Positions 46,901 to 59,841 of a stretch of 64,000 nt of DNA are shown here, piece after piece. The stretch is from NCBI GenBank assembly GCA_963682175.1, contig OY821786.1:35767501-35831500 (forward strand). The letters are read 5' to 3'. The stretch is from Triglochin maritima (taxonomy: Eukaryota > Streptophyta > Magnoliopsida > Alismatales > Juncaginaceae). Below the pieces are notes generated by a model. The model was not told the DNA's origin. It saw only the letters and a program-made list of their open reading frames with translations, and did no database searches. A program made the translations under genes and the position numbers. The stretch's first letter is position 1. Each line of letters begins with the position of its first letter.

Positions 46901-47517
46901 TGGCATAGGATATATTAAAGAGAAACTTGTACAATACTAGATATGAGTTGGTTTCGGACATATCCAACATAAATTAGTAGATACACGGGTAAGAAAAAGA
47001 GGTTTAGGTCACGAGGAAGGTGTCAAAAGAAATAGACCAAGCCAAGATTAAGTTCGGAAGAAGTTAGAAGAGACTTGAAGGATTGAAATATTGCAAATAT
47101 TTGGCTTTGCATGGGAATCCATGCAAGAAGACAATTCACGTGCAAGAATTGTGATCTTAATGAGTTTCATTTCAAGCTAACTCATGACCATAACTCCTAC
47201 CGTCCAGTAGGTGTTTACGTACTAATTGAGGCACACTAGATGTATGAAGAATTTGTTGGTTTTTGTTGTTATAATTAGATGTTTTCTTTCAATATTACTG
47301 AAAAAGTAGTTTTTTAAGGACCTAAGGTCATTAGTTTATTTGTTAATGCAAACTCTGGAGCAAAGATAGGAACATTGTATTCCAACCAATTACAAATCCT
47401 TCCATGCTAGTTGCAATCTAGTTTCCTCTAGTAACAGAGAGATTAGGTGATCCGTGGAAACGCGCCGTGCAAACAACGGAAATTTAAAGTGTAACGTCAC
47501 AAATCGAGTAGATAAAG

Positions 47518-49225
47518 TGTAGCGTCCCTGACGGAAATTTAAACAAATTAAACGATATCCAAAAGACATCAAAATCAACTCACATGAGGATGCTACTAAA
47601 AAATACAATAAAGTACACTGTATACAAGGGTTGTCAAAAGTATGACTACATCCAAGTACAATAGACATAAATATAATTAGTCATAACAACCTCAAAATAG
47701 ACTCGAGGATCCGATCCCTAGATGTACTCGTCCTCAGTCACCACCCTCTCAGCACCCAATGAGGCCCTAAAAACATAAATAACAATGCATGAGTTTCAAT
47801 AAGGAAACTTTGTATATCAAGTCCACCTACATACGAATACACTACATGACCTATCATACTAGTATCATGACAACATAAAACGTAATAGTTATCTCCCCAC
47901 TTTAGGGTCATATAGTCATAAACCTCATTATCATCGGGCATCCGAAGATACCCACCGCAGGCACATGTGGTAATACGGAGAGTACGCGACACCCCCCACT
48001 CGTGGCTACATTAGCATGTGGGTTCAGTGAAGGTCACATGTACTTCTAAGTCATCAATCAAATCTGATTCAGTGGTCACTATGCCACACCCACCAGAGCC
48101 ATCATTATGGCCGACCATACTCGTCAGTCGTGCCACAGCTGGACAATCATACCCGTCGGAACAACATTGGTCGGTCATACCCGTCAGAACAACATCGGTC
48201 GATCATTTCCGTCGCCACATAGGCCAGACAGTCATCTCCGTTGCCATACAGGCTAACAGTCATCTTGCTCCGTAGAGCCAAACATATATTATGCAAATGA
48301 GACTATGGTCCCTCGGGTCTACTACACAGGGTCTCAATGCACATGTCATGAAATCATAATAGCTATAAGAGCAACTCACGTGCCAATACGCTCATAAACA
48401 AAATTCAATCCTGGCCACCAATGGTCGACCAAAAAAGGTTACAGGTCGACCGGTTGGTCGTTAATACGGGTAGAGGGTTCAACCAACAACCCACCGGTTG
48501 AACAAACATAAAACCCAAACAGTCGTACAAAAGTCTCTGGAAGGTCTACGCAACATATATCATTAAATAATTCATCCCAACGGTCGTACGACAAAGGGTC
48601 TCAGTCGACCGATTGGATCTGAGTAAGTCGGTTGGGGGGCCTAGACCATCAAAATGGTCGACCGCCCTATGACATGGTTTGACCGATAACTTAAGTAAAC
48701 TTATGTTATGTTCGACTGATGCGGGTAAAAATCGCACATTTACACTAAGACCGGTCGACCATTCCAATGTAGCAACCTTGTTGCACCTCAACATCGACGA
48801 GGTATCCGACCCCTAACGATGCCCCCTACCAGTCACACACTTTGTGTGAACCTCTAATAGAATTTGGCATACCTTTCTCATGGTCGACGAAACTCCAAAT
48901 GTTGACGGTGATCATCCCTTTGTTTTCTTTGTATTCCGGCAAACTCGAAAAACCTGAAACTCCTCTTTCTCTTCTACTTCTGATTTCTCTTCTTCTTCCT
49001 CTCTCTTGCAATCCTCTTGATCTTTTCTCTCTCACTTCTCTTAAACTTTTCTCTTAGCAAAGAAAACTCTCACTCTCACGCCACTCCTTTATATACACCA
49101 CCAACCTTGACCTCCATCCCCGCTCCTTTCACATACCTACATGTGTAAAGGCTTGGGTAATTTTCATTCAATCCTCAAATATCTACCTAATCACCCTAAG
49201 GTCCTTCAAAGGACAGGTTCTAACA
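47518..49225 (+). mobile_element. Solo LTR, family D, with perfect 5-bp duplication
   Basis: 1708 bp from TGTAGCGTCCC to GGTTCTAACA, flanked by TAAAG at 47513-47517 and 49226-49230. A TGTAGCGTCCC start recalls long gypsy-type LTRs. Includes GTCATACCCGTC-type short repeats (48110-48260) and GGTCGACC palindromes (TGGTCGACCA at 48422-48431, others near 48443, 48655, 48752). Inserted in the 3' LTR of E. Confidence 0.85.
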
Positions 49226-49230
49226 TAAAG

Positions 49231-49465
49231 TCTAATCTTATGATGTGATACAATAATACAACGAATATGTTTTTATGATTTTTGTATATCTCCTTAAGGT
49301 CACATGAATGGTTTATATACAAAGTGTTTGAATCTGGTCGTTTGAGTTTCCAAAGAGAGAATTCGATATTGTAGTTGATTGTGCTGCTTTTGGGAAGGAG
49401 GCGATGATGAAGATCTTCTAATCTGGATTGATTTGCTTCTCTAATTGGTATGTTTTAAACACACC
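49231..49465 (-). repeat. 3' LTR of E, proximal part
   Basis: Read on the minus strand, it starts just after the TTGAGGGG polypurine tract as TGTGTTTAAAACATACC. It is cut off by solo LTR D. The remaining part is probably 47517-47341. Confidence 0.6.
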
Positions 49466-50253
49466 CCTCAAGTTGGTGTAGGATCGTAATGACCCTAATT
49501 AATCTAATCAAATTCGCTTAATCTCTACTAAATATGCAGTGGAAATCAATTTAAAAATAAGTAGAGACAACAATGCAAACCACAAATGAACATTTTGGTT
49601 TTATAGAGGTTCAACCTCCCGCCTACTTCCTCTCTTGCAAGCTTTGTTCGACTCCGCGAGCTTTGCCTACATCTTCACTAACCACTCCCCGTTCCGATCT
49701 GGGAGAGAACGTCTTTACAAAGCAAGTCTTGTAAACACCCTCGCAAGCTTGGTTTCTCCCTCTCACAATCCGAGAAGAATACTTTGGGCTTTCACTGAAA
49801 CTTTTACTCTTTGACAACAAAGGCGAGTGGGTCAAATACTCTCTAACTTGAACATACTTTGAGTGCAATGTGTAATTGATCAAAGGCATAAAGTTTAGGC
49901 TCTTGAGTGTAGGATTAGGGATTTGAAGATTGGGGAAGTATCTTTTGTGCATGGAGCAATTGGAAGTATGAGAGTTGTGTAAATAAGGTATATAGACCTT
50001 TGTTTATAAGCTCCTAGAGTGATATAGCCGTTGGGGAACAATTGTGTGAGTTGTGTGTATGATGCACAAATCGGAAATTTCAGTTTTGCAATTCTGTCCC
50101 ACAACAGTCAACCAAATCGGGAAGCATGGTTGACCGTTTCTGTAAAAATAAACAAACATTCAAACGAACTAGAGAATGGTCGAACAATTAGGTTATCACT
50201 TAAGTGAATGGTCGAACTAAATAATTGATTGGTCGATCGTTTAGGGTTTTTTT

Positions 50254-51813
50254 TGAAGGGAATGTGTTCTAAAAGTTTTATTTTTAAATGTCAATTATTA
50301 TGAATTGAATGAGAAATCATTTTGTTCCTTGTTTATGTTATTCGTCTTTTGGAAGTGTTAAGGAAGAGGCTCTTGGTCCTTAACCGTAGAGCTCTAAAAG
50401 ATATTGGTTTACATAAAACAAAAGATATTCGCAATCATGGTAATAGACATGTAACATTTATTACCGAGTTAAGATTGTCGTGTTGGTCATAGATCATTGT
50501 AGCTCTACAAGTGAGTGACAACACGGGTACACAAAAGAGGAAGATAGTACTTTTGTATACCGAATTGACCTAACAAGTAAAATATTATAGAAATGTGTTT
50601 CTGTGTCATTAATATTTTACTGTGTCCCTGGTCCTTTGATATGAGACTTATATCCGATCACTTAAGAATTGCTTAATTAGACTAGTGTCTTGAGCTATCG
50701 ATGAGTGTAGTGTAAAGACATTGGATTGGTTAAGTATGACTTTTGTTGGAGAAGATAGTTAGTCAAAAGATTATCATTGCCCCTCTTAATTGAGTGATGA
50801 TATTAGTGAGCCCCTTAATAAAGCAAAGTTATAATGTGCACAATGTGATTTGAGTTAAGTCACATATTTATAACCAGCTTAAAAAGATCAAGAAATGAAT
50901 ACTTATACAAAGATGACACAATACTACTTGGTATGTATTCTTAATATCATGAGGCAAGGGACGGACACAAGTGATGCAATCCATCACTAAAAGGATCAGG
51001 TTTTGGTTCGAGTGGAATTAAGACATCTAACTAATTGGGAGCTATAATGTGTAGCTAGATACCGCTTATAGCTTGTGATATTAAACCTTTAATATCACTA
51101 CCAACTTAGTCTAGATCCTCCCATAGGTCACACCGCAAAAACCGGGAAACAAGAAGCTTGATTTTTGGTTCATATGGTGTGTCGGGTTTCTTATAGAAAA
51201 TATGACACATGTGGTGAACAAGTAAAATCAATTATGTTATATATAACATAATTAGAATCATGATAAATTCATATGAGATGCATATATTATGGGATGAAAT
51301 AATTTATTATTGCATAGGATAATATATTGCATAAGTTGTGAATTTGCTAAAACCCCAAAATTTCAAATTTTGTTGGAAATAAATCTAAAATTTGAAGAGA
51401 CTGAATCGGGTAAAAGTTTGGTAATCCGTTATAGTTCGGTCGACCGAAGGATCTGTGGATCGGTCAACCGAACGTGGAACGGATACTCATAATTGATTGA
51501 CCGAACTTGACCAAAGTGCCTGGAACTCTGGTACGGTGTACCGAACCAGAAACGGTCGACCGAACAATGTCAAGTTCCGATATTTTCGGTTAACCGAATG
51601 ACACTCGGTCTTAGACGAGAATTCGTCTGATCGGTTAAGGAGAATATTTCTCCTTAATAATCGGTCATCCGTCTTATACTCGGTTAATCGATCGTGACAT
51701 ATTCGGTTAACCGAGTGGGACTCGGTAAACCGAACCACGATCGATTATCTGCCTTTGATAATTAAGAGATTAATTTGATGAATGGTTGGATTGGCTCCAA
51801 ACTTGGTCAAACG
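50254..51813 (+). repeat. 5' LTR of B, lacking its 3' end
   Basis: Matches the solo LTR and the 3' LTR up to ..CTTGGTCAAACGTTTT (51813), then departs. About 565 bp present at the end of the 3' LTR (57002-57566) are missing here, so the normal LTR/PBS junction is gone. Contains CGGTCGACCG at 51437 and 51553 and the variant CGGTTAACCG at 51587 and 51704. Confidence 0.85.
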
Positions 51814-52645
51814 TTTTCTGTAAATTCTACATCTCCGGTGCAAGAGGAAGTCGCCGCTGTAGCGCATCGATCGAGGATCGAGGATCAAGGATCAAAGGGA
51901 ACATATAAACTGACACGATGTGGATTGTGTGAATTGTTTAATTTCTGTTTTTTATTTCTGCTATGCATGTGATGATTGTGATTGAATGTTAGGATGTGTA
52001 TGAATGATAATATGCATGATAACCTAAAATTCTGAATCACATGTTAATATATGAAATTGTCCAACAAAATTAATAGTAATTTTCCTTCTTATTTCATCCA
52101 CTAGCAGCCATTGATCGAGGGATACTCTGCTCGCCCTTAGCGGGAGATAGCTCCCTCCATCTTTGGGAATAGTGGGAGATATAATGGTTGTCTATTGTTG
52201 TGCTAGAATTAAATATATGAGGTGCGTTTCACCCTAGTGAACCCCAAGTATGTTTTGTTGTGAATACAATGGATAAACGTATCTCGTATCAAATGAAAAT
52301 AAGTTTTCTTAACATTACCTAGAGCCCTCGCTCGGTTTTGGGAAAAAGTTTTTCTTACGAGGATAGGTCATATTCCCTCATAATTAAAACGACAAGAATC
52401 ACAAAAGTTTGAAGATACTAATATTGCTAAAATTCAAAAAGGTTGTGATTAGAATGAGTTTTTCTTACCTTGATATTGTGATGTATTCGATAGCCCTTAG
52501 CTAGTCTATATTACAATTGATGGGATCTTGGATTGCTGCATTTATGGGCAAAATTTTATTTGCAGTATTTACATTTATATTTGATATATATGTATTTTAA
52601 AACATAAAATTGACATTAAAATCCTGTATAATTTATTTTGTAGAA
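51814..52645 (+). other. Leader region of element B
   Basis: Non-coding sequence between the truncated 5' LTR and gag. No primer-binding site is recognisable, consistent with a deletion at the LTR boundary. Confidence 0.5.
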
Positions 52646-53617
52646 ATGTCTAATATCCAACCAATTGTGCGATCTATGATCGAAAAGAATCCTTTGCAAA
52701 ATGATGGCTCAAACTTCACGAAATGACAGCTCAATCTTAATATCGTGTTGAGGTTTGAAAAACTATCTCATATTTTGGATGGTGAAATCCCAAAATTGAA
52801 TGAGAAGACAACCGGTAATGAGAAAGAGGCGATAGCCAAGTGGGAAGACCAAGAAAACTTAGTTCACGGTCTAATGTTGGCATCTATGGGTGACTCGCTT
52901 CAAGTGAAATACTTGGATTCGAAACCCAAGAAGACCATGGAAGCTTTAACAAAGATGTTCATGGATAGTGCCCGAAAGGAGCGCTATAAGACCACCATCG
53001 CACTCACAAGGTGCCACATGGCGGAGGGAACATCGGTATCCGTGCATTTTCTCACGATGCAAGGATACCTTGAGAAATTATCGAAGCTCTCTTCTCCAAT
53101 GCCCGAGGACATTGCCGAAGATCTAATTCTTGGCTCTCTAGCCCCGTCCTTTAAGGACTTTGTGATGCACTATCATGTGCGTGAAAAAGGGGTGAGTCTT
53201 GAGGAGCTTCACAACGCTCTCAAAACGGCAGAAGTTGACATGGGCAAGGGTCGGGACAATCAAGTCCTAGCCGTCCATGAGAGGAGCAAAAGGATCGACA
53301 AAGGCAAAGGCAGATTTACCAAAGATACGTCAATCAAGAGCAAGGGAGTAGGATGTGCTCATAGGAGTGCCTCAAGGGGAAAATCTTTCAAATCTCCAAC
53401 TCCCAACACGGAGTGCTTTCACTGCGGTGAAAAAGGACACATCCGACCTAATTGCCCCAAGTACAAGGAAGACCTTGAAAATGGGATGATTGAACGTAGG
53501 CGCCCGAGAAATGCCATAGGTATGTTTGTTATTGAGATAAATTTAATCACCTCTGTCCTTGATTTGGTAATGGTTACCGGATCTTGTGCTCACATAATTT
53601 TGATGTGCAACTATTGA
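52646..53617 (+). pseudogene. Copia gag of element B, one nonsense codon
   Basis: Frame of 324 codons from ATG 52646. Codon 27 is TGA (52724-52726), where related gags have Trp (context NFTK-stop-QLNL). The rest is open. The central UBN2-type gag region (e.g. KTMEALTKMFMDSARKERYK) is followed by a basic linker and a CCHC zinc knuckle CFHCGEKGHIRPNC at 53414-53455 (Cys257-x2-Cys-x4-His-x4-Cys). Gag forms the retroelement particle and packages RNA. A downstream in-frame start (52850 onward) could still give a shortened product. The C-terminus runs into non-homologous residues after about codon 290. Confidence 0.88.
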
Positions 53618-53989
53618 AGGATAGGAAGGAACCCGTGAGAACGAGATGATATTGAAGATCGGAAATAGTACAAGCATAGCTGCGATTGTACAAGATTCTA
53701 TGGAACTTCAATAGTCTAGTGATTTAAATTTATGCTTTGAAGAATGTTTGTTATATGCCTTCGATTATCAAGAACTATTCTGTATCATGTTTTGGATATG
53801 GATAACTTAATGTATATTTCTAATTCTTGCTTGTGTATATCGAAGAATGGAATTCTCCAGGCAAATACATTTGTTTGGAATGACTTTTATTTGCTTGAAA
53901 TGAATAATAAACAAACTCAAACATACAATAACAAAAAGGAACTAAGATAACTCACATGAATGATACACTCTTGTAACACTATCGGATTG

Positions 53990-56140
53990 GTCAAGTAAAT
54001 GACCAAGAGACCGTTCAAGAAGAAAGGAACAAAAACGAATGACTAGATTGGATATGATACGTGCTAATGTATGTGGTCCGATAAGTACAAGTGCAAAAGA
54101 CGGTTTAAGGTACTTCATTTTGTTCACGGATAACTATAGTCATCATGGCTATATTTGTCTATTGGGAAACAAAAGTGAATTCTTTAACAAGTTCAAGGAA
54201 TTCGAGGATGAAGTAGTGAACCGACTCAACGAGATATTGAATCTCTATGAAAGGTTCATAGGGGTGAGTACTTAGGATACCTAATTTAACTCATTCCTAA
54301 TGTAGGAATAAAATATTACTCGACATGGTTCGATCAATAATGAGTCAATCTAAATTGCCTATTTACTTTTGGAATTATGCACTACAAGTAATGACAAACT
54401 CACTAAATAATGTTCCATCCAAATCCGTGGAGAAAATAGTTTGTGAGCTATGGAGTTGAAGACACCGAAGCTCGACTTTCTCAATATTTGGGTTGTGAGG
54501 TCCACGTCAAGAAATTGATGTCGACCAAGCTTCAACCAAAAGCGGATGAGTACTTCTTCATAGGTTGTCCTCGTGTGACAAGAGGATACTACTTTTAGTG
54601 TATCACCTCCAATCGAAAGATTGTAGAGAGAGATATAGTTTTTCTAGAATTTCTGGAAAATAGAGAAAAGTAGTGGGAGTAGAGTTAAGCATGGGAAACT
54701 CAAGATACTCTACAAGATCATGATATGAATGTTGCATTCAAAATCATGAAGGCCCAACCGAGATTCATTTGGTTAGTGGGAGCATGAGCGAGAGATCCCT
54801 ACAAGAAGTTGTGAGAGAATCTCAATCATCCCCACCCAAGTGTACGTTCAAGAGTCGAACGTGAACCTATTCCTCAAGAAATTGTGGAAGAAGTTCGAGA
54901 GACACGAGAAGAACCAAAAGAATATAGAAGGTCGACGAGGGAAAGGAAGAAACCCAATAAGTATGTGGGACTTCATGAGATCGTGGTACAAGATACCAAA
55001 GATCCCCCGACCTTCCAAGAAGCAATGGAAAGGGAGGACTCCAAACTATGGCTTAAGGCCATGAAATCCGAAATAGAATCTATGTATGACAATCAAGTAT
55101 GGAACTTGATTTGCCTTCCTCAAGAGAAAATGTCATTTAGTATAAATGAGCTTTTAGGAGGAAGATAGACATGGATAGTAACTTGACAACCTGCAAAGCA
55201 AGGCTTGTAGCAAAAGTTATACTCAAATTCAAGAAATTGACTTTGATGAAACTTTTGAGAGGTTGTCATGTTAAAATCTATTCGGATTATGCTCACTATT
55301 ACCACATTTCACAATTGTGGGATATGGAAGATGAATATCAAAATGGCGTTCCTAAACGGGAACTTGGAGGAGGATATGTACATGGTACAACCTCAAGGTT
55401 TTGATGATCCAAAGAATAACGAGAAGATATGCAAGTTTCAAAGATCCATTTATGAATTAAAGCAAGTATCGAGGAGTTGGAACAAATGCTTTGACGAAGA
55501 GGTGAAGAAGATTCACTTCATTCAAAGTAAAGGAAAACCTTGTTGATACAAGGACATTAGTGGGAGTTATGTAGTACTTCTGATCTTATATGTCGATGGC
55601 ATATTGCTCATGAGCAATCATATACCTTTGCATTAGCAAACGAGAAATTTCATTGAAATCTGTATGTTCAATGGAAAGATATGGATGAGGCTCAAAACAT
55701 CTTGAGAATCAAGATACATTGAGATACATCCCATAGACTCATTGACTTCAGTCAACGTACATACATTGACAAGGTCTTGGAAAGGTTCAGGGTGAACAAT
55801 TCCAATATGGACAATATGCCAATAAGTATGAGTAAAGGTGTGCAACTCAAGAAGTCTCAACGTACTCAATCACTAAAAGACTTGGAGTACATGAAGGTAT
55901 CCCTTATGCTTCGGCAAAAGGAAGGATCATGTACACAATGACTTGCACAAGACTCGATATCTCGTATGCTCTAAACGTGACAAGTAGTCACCAATCCAAC
56001 GCAAGTCCTAATCGTAGGATTGCGGTCAAGAATATTCTGAAGTACCTTAACCTGACTAAAGATAGGGTTCTTGTTTATGGAAGACAAAGGAGAAAATAGC
56101 CGAGGGCTATTTTGATGCAATTCTCATAGGAATTCTTGAC
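53990..56140 (+). pseudogene. Copia pol remnants of element B
   Basis: In order: an integrase core piece (GLRYFILFTDNYSHHGYI near 54095); an integrase end with LNNVPSKSVEK near 54395; a linker and RT start (STRERKKPNKYVG, EAMEREDSKLWLKAM at 54932-55080); an RT core (MAFLNGNLEEDMYM, YELKQVSRSWNK at 55340-55490); an RT catalytic box that reads YVDG at 55589-55600 instead of YVDD; then the RNase H start (TRLDISYALNVTS near 55950), truncated by about 56100. Stops, frameshifts and at least two deletions separate the pieces. Loss of the second catalytic Asp alone would inactivate the RT. Confidence 0.88.
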
Positions 56141-56460
56141 AATAGGAGGTTGGAATGATGATGCGTCATCATTATCAAAGGTGGAGGTATGAGCTAGTGT
56201 AGTTAGGAGTAACATCACTACGGTTAACTCAACCACCAACGAAAGACAAAATAAATAAATGGGTGGACACAACAGTGACACAACTGATCCATTCAATAAC
56301 CCTTCATACCAAGCTAAGAGACGAAGTATATTTCGAGTCCATGGATCCGAGGACCCATGTGGATTGGCTTGATAGGTGATTAGAGAAGGTTACCCTAGTT
56401 ATTGATGTTTTATACATTGAGAATGTATGTGAAAGAAAACTTTGATAACAAGTGGGAGAT

Positions 56461-57566
56461 TGAAGGGAATGTGTTCTAAAAGTTTTATTTTTAAATGTCA
56501 ATTATTATGAATTGAATGAGAAATCATTTTGTTCCTTGTTTATGTTATTCGTCTTTTGGAAGTGTTAAGGAAGAGGCTCTTGGTCCTTAACCGTAGAGCT
56601 CTAAAAGATATTGGTTTACATAACACAAAAGATATTCGCAATCATGGTAATAGACATGGAACATTTATTACCGAGTTAAGATTGACGTGTTGGTCATAGA
56701 TCATTGTAGCTCTACAAGTGAGTGACAACACGGGTACACAAAAGAGGAAGATAATACTTTTGTATACCGAATTGACCTAACAAGTAAAATATTATAGAAA
56801 TGTGTGTGTGATCGGTTAAGGAGAATATTTCTCCTTAATAATCGGTCATCCGTCTTATACTCGGTTAATCGATCGTGACATATTCGGTTAACCGAGTGGG
56901 ACTCGGTAAACCGAACCACGATCGATTATCTGCCTTTGATAATTAAGAGATTAATTTGATCAAAGGTTGGATTGGTTCCAAACTTGGTCAAACGTTTTGT
57001 GGATGCATGTAATGCATTATGTAATTAGTTTGTGAGAGAAAATGTCAAGAAAACATGGCTTAAGAATAACCATGATTGAGAGTAACATTGGAGCCTATAA
57101 ATAGGTCCTTATTCTCCTTAATTATGTTAGATGTTTTCTAATTATTTTCTCTCCTAATTCACCACAAAAAACCACAAAATTTTTCTTAGTTTTCTAAGCC
57201 TTTGGAAGGAGAAATCTCAGAGATTAAGGAATGAGTTTGTAGCTAGATTCTAAGCTAGTTTGGAGATTGATTGGCTAGCTCCTTTCTCTCCAACCTTGTT
57301 TAGGGTTTCGGTGAACACTCGGAGGCATCCGACGCAACGAGAAGCGACGATCGTCTTCCTTAACGTCTCTGGAACATCAAGACGTTTTAGAGAACTTCTA
57401 GGTATGAATTTTGGAGCCCCTTATGTTTGTTTTAATAAGTTTTTGAAACTAGTTATTAAAACAAACTGATGCATGCATGAAACAAATCGTAGAAAATTGT
57501 AATTAATCCTCATTGTACATAAAAAATTTGAAAATATATATGTGCAATTAAACTAGAAATCCTACA
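56461..57566 (+). repeat. 3' LTR of B, with internal deletion
   Basis: 1106 bp. Compared with the 5' LTR it lacks about 1.03 kb: sequence matching 50254-50598 is joined through a GTGTGTG run directly to sequence matching 51628 onward. Its last 565 bp, absent from the 5' LTR, end CCTACA. A polypurine tract (GTGGGAGAT) precedes it. Confidence 0.88.
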
Positions 57567-58250
57567 GTTTTGTCTAGTTATAAGGTTAATCAGTCAAACA
57601 CAAAGATTGGTTACGTTCGACCAAAAATAACATGAACTTTTGGGCTCAAGAATTGTGTTCATCTAGTAGACCATTTTCAGGTCAACGTTCGACCGATAAC
57701 CAAATGTATTTTAAGGGTTGGTTGAAATATACAAATACGACCGTTCTATAATACGACAAGGTAAACGATCATCTAAAAATTATAGGAAACGGTCTACCAG
57801 TTGAACTGGGAAAAGTCACTTAGAGAATATGTTATAAATGGTCGAACAATAAACTGGTTTCGGTTGACCATTTGGCACAAACAGATTAGGTTTGGTTTAA
57901 GTGATTTTCCGGTTAAAGTTTAGGTGATCTATTGAAGTCCAATTGATGTGAAATTTTGTGTGTAACTTCTACAAGTAACCTAATGTGTATGTGAGTAAGT
58001 TTCAACTCTTGTATGCCAATTTCACATAAATTACTAATACTCAAATAAATGTAAAAGTACATGTCTTCAAGTAGCTTGATTACATGTCGTGATTTCATTC
58101 CATTCTTCCTTTAGTCTTGAGCACTTGTAGATGTTAGCACAATACAATATATGTTCTATGCATAATGTGTGCTACTCTACATTTGATTGTGATTAAGATT
58201 AAGTTAGTTGATCATTAAAATATGTTTAAAGTCAAAAAACCAATAGTTGG

Positions 58251-58900
58251 ATCCAGAAGAGATTGAAGGAGCCCAACTTGGACATAATGAATTGAAATTG
58301 TCTTTGATCCAAGACTTTTGTGAAGATATCTGTGAGTTTCTTTTTACTTGAGATGTATGGTACTTCTATCTCTTTGGTTTGAATTTTTTCTCGGATGAAG
58401 TGACAATCAACTTCGATGTGTTTGGTTCTTTCGTGAAACACTGGATTTGAAGCTATGTGGCAAGCGACATTATTGTCACAAAACATTTTTATGAGTTCGT
58501 TGTAGGGTTGTTTCATGTCCCGGAGAAGTTGTTTGAGCCAAACTATCTCACTTGTGGTGGAGGTCATAGCTCAATATTCCATTTCAGCACGTGATCTAGC
58601 AACAACTTTTTGTTTCTTGCTTCTCCAAGCCACGAGATTTTCACCAACGAATGTACAGAACCCAGTAATGGATTTGTAGTCGTGGCTTCCTGCCCAATCT
58701 GCATCAGAGAAATCAATTATAGAGTTTGAATTATTATTTTTCATCGATAATCGTTTCCCTGGAGTCCTCTTTAGATAAATAAGTATTCAATCAATAATGT
58801 CTAAGTGATGTGTGTGAGGTTAATGCATGAATTGAATAATAGTGCTAACAACATAGGTTATATCGGGTCTAGTTACAGTAAGATATATGAGTTTTCCTAC
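58251..58900 (-). pseudogene. Copia E: RNase H region
   Basis: Minus-strand pieces homologous to the fragment at 46.1-46.9 kb: STTSEIVWLKQLLRDMKQPY, DNNVACHIASNPVFHERTKH and DIFTKVLDQ at 58567-58251. Before that come the DADWAG-equivalent and GFCTFVGENLVAWRSKKQK-type pieces in other frames. A stop interrupts near 58570. The last codons and the stop are separated from this part by the A insertion. Confidence 0.85.
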
Positions 58901-58903
58901 AAG

Positions 58904-59840
58904 TCATTGAAATCGGCCGATGTCTTTAACTGGTTCTCCCTCTATAGGACCAACCTTGCAGTTAGTCTCAATAGGAGTGTTGGCCGGTTTGGACCAAAGT
59001 TTCCCAGTTTCTTTTAGCAATTCAAGAGTGTATTTTCTTTGTGATAAAAACAAACCTTTTGTGGAGTATGCAATTTCTATTCCTAGGAAATATTTCAAAA
59101 TTCCAAGGTCTTTGATATCAATTTGAGATTTTAGATAGTTTTTGACTAGATCGATAGTGTGATTACTGTTATCGGTGATTATAATGTCATCTACATAAAC
59201 TAGGACTATGGTGGTTATGTGATGATGGTGTTTAATGAACATGGATGCATCAGCGGAAGACTTTATAAACCCATATTGTAGAAGAAGGTGACTAAGTTTT
59301 GCATACCATGAGGGTGGAGATTACTTCAATCCGTAGATTGATTTGTGTAGCTTGCATACATGGTTACCCATGGAGTTGTACCCGGGAGGTGGTGTCATAT
59401 AGACTTCCTCTTCGATGATCCCTTGGAGAAAGGCATTCCTAACATCCATTTGATACAGTTTGCATCCATTGTTAACGACTATGGAGAGAAGAACATGAAC
59501 CGTGTTCATTTTAGCTACTGGTGCAAAATTTGTAAATAATCTAGACTGTAAGTTTGAGTATATCCTTTGGCAACAAGTCTAGTTTTATATCTTTCAATTG
59601 TACCAATACTATTATACTTGATCTTGTAGATCCATTACACCCAATGGGTTTGATCCCTGGTTGTAATGGGACAAGAGTCCAAGTTTTGTCGGTTTCAAGA
59701 GCTTTAATTTCATCCTCCATAGCCTTGCACCATTTTGGATCCCTAATAGCTTCATGATATTAGTTGGGTTATGTGTAATTATCTATTTGGGTTATGAAGT
59801 CTTTGTGAGTAGGTTTTACTTGATTATAGGACAAGTAGTC
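58904..59840 (-). pseudogene. Copia E: reverse transcriptase
   Basis: 59509-59321 encodes QMDVRNAFLQGIIEEEVYM and HVCKLHKSIYGLK, after which a TAA (59321-59319) replaces the usual Gln. 59320-58904 encodes WYAKLSHLLLQYGF, the intact catalytic box YVDDIII (YVDD at 59197-59186), KDLGILKYFLGIEIA and the SKPANTPIET end. 59840-59510 holds the RT N-terminus in several frames. The RT copies element RNA; this copy is disrupted by nonsense and frameshift changes. Confidence 0.88.
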
Positions 59841-59841
59841 C

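Larger units (their letters stand above)
44605..47040. repeat. Duplicated segment, copy 2 (left part)
   Basis: Collinear with 26055-27990. Interrupted by a TTA-flanked MITE (45153-45629) and by a copia fragment (about 45870-46885). It lacks the family-M insertion present in copy 1. Confidence 0.75.
50254..57566 (+). mobile_element. Copia-type LTR retrotransposon B, complete but defective
   Basis: LTRs of family B at both ends (TGAAGGG...CCTACA). The flanks are GTTTT at 50246-50250 (followed by three extra T) and 57567-57571. The interior holds a gag with zinc knuckle and remnants of integrase, RT and RNase H, all on the plus strand, and a TGGGAGAT polypurine tract before the 3' LTR. The LTRs differ by about 1% where they can be compared, yet pol is full of stops, frameshifts and deletions. 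Each LTR has lost a different part. Confidence 0.9.
49477..58245 (+). mobile_element. LTR family A copy 2, split by element B
   Basis: Outer parts 49477-50253 and 57567-58245 together match solo LTR 19555-21098. Starts TGTAGGATCG, ends AAACCAATA, and is flanked by GTTGG at 49472-49476 and 58246-58250. The insertion is in the last codons of copia E. The site where B entered reads ..CGTTTAGGGTTTT | GTCTAG.. when B is removed. Degenerate GGTCGACC motifs persist at 50105-50240 and 57690-57870. Confidence 0.85.
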
